Notes under the pieces: model-generated
Database searches by the model: none
Told to the model about the DNA's origin: nothing
What the model saw: the letters and a program-made list of their open reading frames with translations, nothing else
Position numbers and translations under genes: made by a program
Assembly (NCBI GenBank): GCA_031549965.1
Contig: JAVBPB010000076.1
Coordinates: 1 to 21,541 of the forward strand
DNA from: JAVBPB01 sp031549965
GTDB lineage: Bacteria > Bacillota > Clostridia > Lachnospirales > Lachnospiraceae
Length of the DNA: 21,541 nt
Direction: 5' to 3'
Shown here: positions 17,301 to 21,541 of the stretch, in pieces
How positions within the stretch are numbered: the stretch's first letter is position 1
How the letters are laid out: each line of letters starts with the position of its first letter

Positions 17301-17383
17301 GCGATGCTATACAGGGTTATTTGTATTCTCCTCCCCTTTCCCCAGAGCAGTTTAAACAGTTTTCTACTACTCATTATAATTGA
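14330..17383 (+). CDS. GGDEF-EAL cyclic-di-GMP enzyme with two solute-binding-like sensors
   Basis: A 1017-residue membrane protein that should make and/or degrade cyclic-di-GMP. A signal peptide (1-28) leads to a type-3 solute-binding-like domain (about 33-240), then a second binding-protein-like domain of the ABC substrate-binding type (about 245-540). One membrane helix (about 560-582) connects to GGDEF (intact GGDEF at 671-675) and EAL (EAL at 797-799, DDFGTGYSS from 918, AEGVE near the end). Both catalytic signatures are complete; the RxxD inhibitory site is not present before GGDEF. The ribosome site AAGGGGAG precedes ATG 14330. Being next to flagellin and csrA, it fits control of motility by an external solute, but the ligand is unknown. 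Confidence 0.93.
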   Translation: MKKYIYIVVSTFLFIALTIFSSSFIFAEEPTKNVRVAISDQESLIMDRIVSYALLRSGYEAVFSRLGMRTAINSTNQGDTDILATQAKGLEKIYPNLVMIPIPVSYADIIVYTKVGSNLHFNSWEDLAGLRVAYYEKNYYIETNIPSTVKESVGVNENEYIYDLLVNNEVDVLVLPLTEIMDRILPQGIEVNSIIERVTTYSYINKDNIELVSILTEAYTQMIQDGTMKNIKEQTSLNPDAEKIVLHISSYSTDMLWERDVVKGVTDTLAQESNILYYNFPLNLKRVSNIKSQYELMENQVRSNFVLKSPDVVIVSDNSALDFVIKSYNKLFIGTPIIFCGINDYDDSLIRGHEEHITGITEEISAYDTVNNALEIYPKTQNIFLVVDYTESGKLWKNTIQKQLQPFENTLNITYCEDVPFEETVKQISSFDTDTLVICGTYYRDSTGSYVTERELLTSLVNASTQPVFSLAGVCMGFGLIGGKVVDGINQGAIAGNMALKVLQGTPIQDIPVITDENISNVWLYDYKVAKKYNIDTRRFRPEHKALNKSLSMKETDPVAFTLFISFSCMTMLIILLLLFFMHKQKIQKEKIDYIAMHDHITGLNNRAAFDLRMSELLANKKTGGIFLLDLDGFKAINDAYGHPIGDICLKEVANRFIQSEIAYDMVCRVGGDEFIIILLGDNQSISSQAEYFTNLFKKPFIINNLSFKITASIGIALFPLSGTNTKNILQCADVALYEAKDLGKNQYVIYTNYMSDTISRQADVTQILNNAAETNELFTVYQPQISLLDGKILGFEALARLNSISLGFISPVEFIPLAESTGKIVDLGLYVLEKTCYYVKELLSDGLDFKYASVNISTIQINQTNFIQDIMEILDRTGVNPKYIQLEITENVFMREAEANIQKLTKLREMGISIALDDFGTGYSSMKYLAELPINTLKMDKSFIDQIETDEKKRTIAHLIINTAHALGLKVVAEGVERKEQKFLLEEMNCDAIQGYLYSPPLSPEQFKQFSTTHYN

Positions 17384-17422
17384 TACTGGATTTGTATTTT
17401 ATAAAGATTCATAAATTAATTA

Positions 17423-17468
17423 AACCTGAATATTCATGCTGAAATAAATACACATGAATATTCAGGTT
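17423..17468. terminator. Bidirectional terminator between GGDEF-EAL gene and flagellin
   Basis: AACCTGAATATTCATG (17423-17438) and its exact reverse complement (17453-17468) form a 16-bp stem with a 14-base loop. The plus strand continues into TTT (a TTTTT run counting the end of the stem) and the minus strand into TAATTAATTT. It separates two convergent genes. Confidence 0.9.
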
Positions 17469-17518
17469 TTTGCTTTAAATTAATCGTATATATAAGTTAC
17501 ATTCTAATCACTATGTAT

Positions 17519-19171
17519 TTAACCTAATAAAGAAAGAACTCCCTGTGTGGATTGATTTGCTTGTGCAAGCATTGATTGTGCTGCTTGCTGTAATATGTTG
17601 TTCTTTGCAAATTCTACCATTTGCTTAGCCATATTAACATCACGGATACGTGATTCTGCCGACTGTAGATTTTCTGCTGAAGTATCAAGGTTTGAAATTG
17701 TGTGCTCTAACCTATTTTGAACAGCACCCATTTTTCCTCTTTCTGTTGATACTGTTTTAATAGCCTCGTCAATTATCTTTGTTGCATTTTGAGCATTTTC
17801 TTGTGTATCAAGATTTACATTATTTTCATCAACCTTTAGTGCTTTTGCACTCATATTTTTAATTCCAAATGTGAGTGTTTGTTTTTCGTTTGCACCAATT
17901 TGAAGAGTCATTCCTCCTCCGGCTGTATATGAAGATGCACCTGGTTTTAAGTCTACTGATGTATCAGTAGTAGCATTTGTCTCGGCATTAATTCCTGTTT
18001 TAGCTGATATTAATGCTGCCATGCTTGATGCTTCTGTATTATCTGGACCTGCTGCCGCTGCAGCAATTACATAATTTACATCTGCGTATTCATTCATACC
18101 CTTTAATGCTGTTTCACCTGCTGAAGTTACATATGCAAATCTTTGGCCATTAACGCTAAAAATATTATCTTCAATATTACTTGACGCAGCACCATCATAT
18201 GCACCTATTTCAGTTGCAATTGATTGGTAAGAATCTTCTGCCTTCGTAGTAACAACTGTTGCTGCCGCTGCTACTTGTGCCGTAACACCAGCTTTTACTG
18301 TACTTTCAGAAGTTGATAATATTTTAAATGTGTCAGTACCTCCCTCTTTAGCTGTAAACACTAAAGATTTATCAGCACCAGAAGTAATGTCAAATTTGTC
18401 ATCTAAGGTAGTTTGCTTAAGTTCAGCTAAAAATGCAGTTGTCTTTGAGGCTGTAGTCGCTGCTGCTGAAGCAACTGTGTACGTTCTTGAGCCATCAGCA
18501 CTTTCTAAAGTTGTCAAATCTTTATATTTTAAACTTACAGTAATTGATTGTTGCTCATCATTTTCATCAAGGTAATTTATTGTCAATTTTGTTTCATCGC
18601 CAATTTGCATACCTGAATCTGAATTATTCACTGCCGTAGCACTTGTATATACACCTTTTGTAGCATTTGTAGTTACTAAAGCATTATTTGCAAGTCCTGC
18701 TGTACTTACTTTTGCATCTACTGATACACCAGCTACTTTGGTTCCATCTGCTAAAGAGCCATCTAATAATTTCATAGTGTTAAATTCTGTATCACTTGAA
18801 ATTCTTGTAATCTCTGATTGAAGCTGTTTAATTTCATCTGCAACAGCTTTTCTATCATCGTCAGTCTCGGTACCATTTGATGCCTGAACAGATAATTCCC
18901 TCATTCTTTGAAGAATAGAGTGGGTTTCACTCAATCCACCTTCTGCTGTTTGAATTAATGAAATACCATCTTGTGCATTAGAAGATGCTTGATTTAAACC
19001 ACGAATTTGACCTCTCATTTTTTCTGAAATAGAAAGTCCTGCTGCGTCATCGGCTGCACGATTAATGCGATAACCTGATGAAAGTTTTTCTGTGGATTTT
19101 CCTTGAGCTGTGACAATATTTCCTAATGCTCTGTTTGCATTTGCTGCTGCCATGTTGTGTTGAATAATCAT
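17519..19171 (-). CDS. fliC: Flagellin
   Basis: A 550-residue flagellin, the filament subunit exported by the flagellar type III apparatus. The conserved N-terminal D0/D1 region (MIIQHNMAAANANRALG, EKLSSGYRINRAADDAAGL, through about residue 140) and the C-terminal D1/D0 region (about 465-550, SAESRIRDVNMAKQMVEFAKNNIL, ending QGVLSLLG) are both complete. Between them is a variable, Ala/Thr-rich domain of roughly 300 residues that would be surface-exposed; it is larger than in minimal flagellins such as Bacillus Hag. GGAGG sits eight bases before the ATG. csrA lies just upstream on the same strand, and the leader carries CsrA-type sites. No clear sigma-28 promoter was found in the 131-base gap, so it may be co-transcribed with csrA. 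Confidence 0.97.
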   Translation of the reverse strand: MIIQHNMAAANANRALGNIVTAQGKSTEKLSSGYRINRAADDAAGLSISEKMRGQIRGLNQASSNAQDGISLIQTAEGGLSETHSILQRMRELSVQASNGTETDDDRKAVADEIKQLQSEITRISSDTEFNTMKLLDGSLADGTKVAGVSVDAKVSTAGLANNALVTTNATKGVYTSATAVNNSDSGMQIGDETKLTINYLDENDEQQSITVSLKYKDLTTLESADGSRTYTVASAAATTASKTTAFLAELKQTTLDDKFDITSGADKSLVFTAKEGGTDTFKILSTSESTVKAGVTAQVAAAATVVTTKAEDSYQSIATEIGAYDGAASSNIEDNIFSVNGQRFAYVTSAGETALKGMNEYADVNYVIAAAAAGPDNTEASSMAALISAKTGINAETNATTDTSVDLKPGASSYTAGGGMTLQIGANEKQTLTFGIKNMSAKALKVDENNVNLDTQENAQNATKIIDEAIKTVSTERGKMGAVQNRLEHTISNLDTSAENLQSAESRIRDVNMAKQMVEFAKNNILQQAAQSMLAQANQSTQGVLSLLG

Positions 19172-19176
19172 AATAT

Positions 19177-19232
19177 CTACCTCCGTATATTTTGTCGAAA
19201 GTTTTACTTTCTATGCCTCAAATCCATTTGAG
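19177..19232 (-). promoter_or_regulatory. Likely CsrA-binding leader of flagellin mRNA
   Basis: On the minus strand CTCAAA-TGGA-TTTGAG (19232-19217) is a perfect 6-bp hairpin with GGA exposed in a tetraloop, the preferred CsrA target. A second GGA lies in the ribosome site ACGGAGGTAG (about 19186-19177). A hairpin site plus the ribosome site is the arrangement by which CsrA represses flagellin translation in Bacillus subtilis. csrA is the adjacent gene. Binding is inferred. Confidence 0.72.
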
Positions 19233-19257
19233 TGCATTGATTAATAGTTTTCTAACA

Positions 19258-19284
19258 GCAAGTCACTCCTAGGTTAGTGCTTGC
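19258..19284 (-). promoter_or_regulatory. Second hairpin in the csrA-flagellin spacer
   Basis: GCAAGCACT and AGTGACTTGC pair as a nine-bp stem with one bulged base; the minus-strand loop AACCTAGG places a GGA at the loop/stem border. There is no T-run after it, so it is unlikely to be a terminator. It may be an additional CsrA site or an RNA-processing signal. Confidence 0.4.
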
Positions 19285-19302
19285 AATTAAAATAATGCTA
19301 AC

Positions 19303-19572
19303 TTACTTTTCGTTTTCTTTTTTTCTACGCGCGTTTTTGTACTTTTCCTTTAGTTCTGGAGAAATATCTGGTTCAGGATAATATTTTTTAAGTTTTATTT
19401 TGTCATCTTCGTCTAAAGCGTTCTTCTCGATCACAGAACCCCTTATAATTGATAAGGACTTAGGTGCGTCTACCATTAATTTGCAATGGGTTTTTGAACC
19501 TCCTAAATAAACAACTTGAATATTATCTCCAATAGTAAAATATTCCCCTGGCTTAACCGTAAAGTTTAGCAT
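19303..19572 (-). CDS. csrA: CsrA-family RNA-binding translational regulator
   Basis: An 89-residue CsrA. The first 50 residues fit the family: MLNFTVKPGE, IGDNIQVVYLGG, LMVDAPKSLSIIR with Arg44 at the position that contacts RNA in known CsrA proteins. Residues 51-89 are an extra, charged and mostly basic tail (ending KYKNARRKKENEK); typical CsrA proteins stop near 60-75. The start ATG 19572 has GGAGG seven bases upstream; the frame stays open further upstream but that stretch has no ribosome site and is not CsrA-like. Flagellin follows on the same strand, with CsrA-type sites in its leader. The usual antagonist gene fliW is not in the window. Confidence 0.9.
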   Translation of the reverse strand: MLNFTVKPGEYFTIGDNIQVVYLGGSKTHCKLMVDAPKSLSIIRGSVIEKNALDEDDKIKLKKYYPEPDISPELKEKYKNARRKKENEK

Positions 19573-19638
19573 AAAAAAACCTCCTTGCTTTTTATAGAAC
19601 CACTTGCTAAAATGACTAAGTAAAAATGATAATACATT

Positions 19639-19656
19639 TGTACTAAATTGTTGCAT
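19639..19656 (+). repeat. Left 18-bp inverted repeat flanking the recombinase
   Basis: TGTACTAAATTGTTGCAT, an exact reverse complement of 20492-20509. It lies 67 bases upstream of the csrA start codon, in the spacer between the divergent csrA and recombinase genes. A GCATCCC a few bases further right resembles the bases following the repeat in the right copy, suggesting longer original similarity interrupted by about 7 bases. Confidence 0.8.
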
Positions 19657-19765
19657 TGGGCATCCCATAATCAATTTCATAATTAAATGCAGAAATAAAC
19701 TGATGCCTTTAGCCAGAGAAATTGGGACATAAACAGCAACCATACCAATAGAAAAGGAGATTATT

Positions 19766-20344
19766 ATGAGCACAACACAGCCAATTAGAGATTTAGATCA
19801 ATTAAATGATTTAAAGTTTTATTACAAGTATGAAAAGCCGAACCTTAGAAATTTTGCCTTAATTACCTTGGGAGTAAACACAGCCCTTCGTATTAGTGAT
19901 CTTTTAGTTTTAAAATGGGATGACATATATGATTTTTCAAACAATAAATTTAGAAAACATTTAACTATTCAAGAAAAGAAGACAAAAAAAGAAAATATTA
20001 TTGCTATAAATAACACTATTATATATAGTTTTAATGAATATAAAAATTCCTTAGATACTTTAGAACCTTCCGAGTATTTATTTCCCGGAAAATATACAGA
20101 CTCACCATTAAGTCGCTCTCAGGCTTTTAGAATTATTAGAGATGCTTCCAACGCTGTTAATTTGGATGGTCATATAAGCTGCCACTCACTCAGGAAAACA
20201 TTTGGGTATCATGCATGGAAATCCGGCGTTTCTCCAGCCTTAATTATGAGTGTATATAATCATTCATCTTACAATATAACGAAACGATATATTGGAATTG
20301 AGCAAGATGATAAGGATAGTATATTTTTAGCTATAAATCTTTAG
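19766..20344 (+). CDS. Core-only tyrosine recombinase (FimB/RecV-like size)
   Basis: A 192-residue tyrosine site-specific recombinase made up of the catalytic domain alone, with no N-terminal core-binding or arm-binding domain. The catalytic set is complete: Arg42 (TALRISDLLVLKW), a lysine near 72-74, His140 and Arg143 (CHSLRKTFG), His166 (YNHSS) and nucleophile Tyr175 (TKRYIG). The size matches FimB/FimE-type enzymes, several of which invert short DNA segments to switch surface genes, rather than phage integrases. AAAGGAG precedes ATG 19766. It diverges from csrA-flagellin and lies between 18-bp inverted repeats. No excisionase or other mobile-element genes accompany it. An integrase remnant is the main alternative. 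Confidence 0.9.
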   Translation: MSTTQPIRDLDQLNDLKFYYKYEKPNLRNFALITLGVNTALRISDLLVLKWDDIYDFSNNKFRKHLTIQEKKTKKENIIAINNTIIYSFNEYKNSLDTLEPSEYLFPGKYTDSPLSRSQAFRIIRDASNAVNLDGHISCHSLRKTFGYHAWKSGVSPALIMSVYNHSSYNITKRYIGIEQDDKDSIFLAINL

Positions 20345-20362
20345 CTATAAATCTTTAGCTAT
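20329..20362 (+). repeat. Short tandem repeat at the recombinase 3' end
   Basis: AGCTATAAATCTTT is present twice head to tail (20329-20342, 20343-20356), followed by a partial third unit AGCTAT. The recombinase stop codon TAG spans the junction, so the last codons lie in the repeat. It looks like replication slippage. Confidence 0.85.
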
Positions 20363-20477
20363 GAATAAGACCACTAACACGAAAAATTAGGTATTATTTT
20401 CTTAACTATAAACTGGTAAAATATTTTTATATTTTTTTTATTTTACTATTAAGTTTTATTATAAATAGTCGATATAT

Positions 20478-20533
20478 AAAATAGAACAGGGATGCAACAA
20501 TTTAGTACATTTGTTGCATCCCTGTTCTATTTT
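20478..20533. terminator. Perfect 23-bp bidirectional terminator hairpin
   Basis: Arms 20478-20500 and 20511-20533 are exact reverse complements around a 10-base loop, with T-rich tails on both strands (TTTTATTATT plus, TTTTATATAT minus). It can end both the recombinase transcript and the tRNA transcript coming from the right. The loop and part of the left arm belong to the 18-bp repeat shared with 19639-19656. Confidence 0.9.
20492..20509 (-). repeat. Right 18-bp inverted repeat flanking the recombinase
   Basis: ATGCAACAATTTAGTACA, exact reverse complement of 19639-19656, about 850 bases away. Because it is inside the terminator, this site also has mirrored arms (GGGATGCAACAA and TTGTTGCATCCC around a 10-base centre), which resembles a two-arm recombinase site. 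Confidence 0.8.
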
Positions 20534-20651
20534 ATTATTATACATACTTTGATTTTTATACATCATGTAATGTTTATAAATTAGTTTAACAAAACAAAAA
20601 AACTTTATATACAATCGCTTGTACATAAAGCCTTCTATGCTTGAGATAAAA

Positions 20652-20725
<74 letters not shown>

Positions 20726-20821
20726 TTATTCCTATTTAATTCTTAATAGCATCTATTATGAAAGTACTATTTATAAATAGATCCTAAAATAAAATAATAG
20801 CACTGGTGTGCTATTATGTAA

Positions 20822-20907
20822 TGCCGGCAACCGGAATCGAACCGGTACGGGAGATTAGTCCCGCAGGATTTTAAGTCCTGTGCGTCTGCCTGTTCCGCCA
20901 CGCCGGC
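20822..20907 (-). tRNA. tRNA-Leu (anticodon TAA)
   Basis: 86 nt with a long variable arm typical of leucine tRNAs (GCGGGACTAATCTCCCGT region). Acceptor GCCGGCG/TGCCGGC, anticodon loop CTTAAAA, discriminator A, no encoded CCA. Confidence 0.97.
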
Positions 20908-20912
20908 ATTAA

Positions 20913-20985
20913 TGGGACCAATAGGGCTCGAACCTATGACCCTCTGCTTGTAAGGCAGATGCTCTCCCAGCTGAGCTATGATCCC
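20913..20985 (-). tRNA. tRNA-Val (anticodon TAC)
   Basis: 73-nt cloverleaf: acceptor GGGATCA/TGGTCCC, anticodon stem CTGCC/AGCAG region with loop CTTACAA, T-arm GGTTCGAGC, discriminator A, no encoded CCA. Confidence 0.97.
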
Positions 20986-21028
20986 TGGGGCTAAATATTA
21001 TATTTTGAGTTTGGGATATTAAACAAAA

Positions 21029-21102
21029 CGACCCAGAAGGGACTCGAACCCTCGACCTCCGCCGTGACAGGGCGGCGCTCTAACCAACTGAGCCACTGGG
21101 CC
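21029..21102 (-). tRNA. tRNA-Asp (anticodon GTC)
   Basis: 74-nt cloverleaf: acceptor GGCCCAG/CTGGGTC, anticodon loop CTGTCAC in a GC-rich stem, T-arm GGTTCGAGT, discriminator G as expected for aspartate, no encoded CCA. Confidence 0.97.
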
Positions 21103-21126
21103 AAACTTTTATATATGTATCTTAAA

Positions 21127-21200
21127 TGGACCTTCAGGGACTTGAACCCCGGACCGACCGGTTATGAGCCGGTTGCTCTAACCAACTGAGCTAAAGGTCC
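21127..21200 (-). tRNA. tRNA with anticodon CAT (Met, or Ile2 if lysidine-modified)
   Basis: 74-nt cloverleaf: acceptor GGACCTT/AAGGTCC, anticodon loop CTCATAA, discriminator A, no encoded CCA. It is not the initiator type, since the first pair G-C is normal. The acceptor and D-arm resemble the Firmicute CAT tRNA that reads ATA after lysidine modification, so Met versus Ile2 cannot be settled here. Confidence 0.93.
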
Positions 21201-21204
21201 CTAA

Positions 21205-21277
21205 AGCCGACAATCGGACTTGAACCGATAACCTGCTGATTACAAGTCAGCTGCTCTGCCAATTGAGCCATGTCGGC
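21205..21277 (-). tRNA. tRNA-Thr (anticodon TGT)
   Basis: 73-nt cloverleaf: acceptor GCCGACA/TGTCGGC, anticodon loop CTTGTAA, discriminator T, no encoded CCA. Only four bases separate it from the CAT tRNA downstream. Confidence 0.97.
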
Positions 21278-21297
21278 AATAAGTGGTATTTAACCAA

Positions 21298-21369
21298 TGA
21301 CTCCTACGGGAATCGAACCCGTGTTACCGCCGTGAAAGGGCGATGTCTTAACCGCTTGACCAAGGAGCC
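21298..21369 (-). tRNA. tRNA-Glu (anticodon TTC)
   Basis: 72-nt cloverleaf: acceptor GGCTCCT/AGGAGTC, anticodon loop CTTTCAC, T-arm GGTTCGATT, discriminator A, no encoded CCA. Confidence 0.97.
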
Positions 21370-21402
21370 TAATATCACAAATCACTAAATATTTGATTGT
21401 AA

Positions 21403-21475
21403 CTCCCCGAGTTGGACTCGAACCAACGACCCTGCGGTTAACAGCCGCATGCTCTACCGACTGAGCTATCGAGGA
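21403..21475 (-). tRNA. tRNA-Asn (anticodon GTT)
   Basis: 73-nt cloverleaf: acceptor TCCTCGA/TCGGGGA, anticodon loop CTGTTAA, T-arm GGTTCGAGT, discriminator G, no encoded CCA. First gene of the tRNA transcript seen in the window. Confidence 0.97.
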
Positions 21476-21541
21476 ATATATGAAAGTATAAATTATTATA
21501 TGCTCTAATTACACATTTTATTCATATACCTTCAAAACTAC
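21476..21541. other. AT-rich sequence upstream of the tRNA cluster
   Basis: On the minus strand TATAAT (21500-21495) lies about 20 bases upstream of tRNA-Asn but has no good -35, so a local promoter is uncertain. The last bases on the plus strand, ACCTTCAAAACTAC, resemble leader or spacer boxes found next to rRNA genes in Firmicutes, which hints at an rRNA operon beyond the window edge. Confidence 0.3.

Noticed and set aside
19573..19773. N-terminal extension of csrA with a hydrophobic stretch
   Set aside because: The frame is open by chance; the extension has no ribosome site, contains the left 18-bp repeat, and CsrA homology begins exactly at the ATG with GGAGG.

Overview
The window is AT-rich DNA from a motile, low-GC Clostridia-type Firmicute, most likely Lachnospirales-like. 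The evidence is strong GGAGG ribosome sites, PadR/DUF1048 operons, an intracellular GH3 beta-glucosidase, a CsrA-flagellin pair and tRNA genes without encoded CCA. No genus is claimed. There are no rRNA genes, CRISPR arrays, transposases or phage structural genes.

Layout. Positions 1-186 hold a partial copy of an inverted-repeat element, and a second copy lies at 6240-6476 in the same orientation. Between them are a GH3 glycosidase overlapping a GtrA-type membrane protein, an AgrC/AgrA-like two-component system without its peptide genes, and a small flavodoxin. At 6485-9241 two PadR loci diverge from back-to-back promoters, each with a perfect palindrome: a PadR-DUF4180 fusion (-) and a padR/DUF1048/DUF1048/GNAT operon (+). 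At 9327-13806 (-) a 1064-residue hybrid histidine kinase is followed by a receiver protein whose N-terminal half looks like an Hpt domain without its histidine, and then by yqeY. A 523-base spacer with two divergent promoters and unexplained base-pairing capacity separates this from a GGDEF-EAL protein with two solute-binding-like sensor modules (14330-17383, +).

At 17519-20533 lies the most interesting part: flagellin and csrA (-), and a 192-residue core-only tyrosine recombinase (+). The flagellin leader carries a hairpin presenting GGA in its loop plus a GGAGG ribosome site, the two-site arrangement known for CsrA control of flagellin. The recombinase gene lies between perfect 18-bp inverted repeats, one of them upstream of csrA and the other inside a strong bidirectional terminator. 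This is the layout of an invertible switch that could change the DNA upstream of csrA-flagellin, but inversion cannot be shown from one sequence.

The right end (20652-21475) is an eight-gene tRNA cluster on the minus strand, transcribed Asn-Glu-Thr-Met/Ile2-Asp-Val-Leu-Arg.
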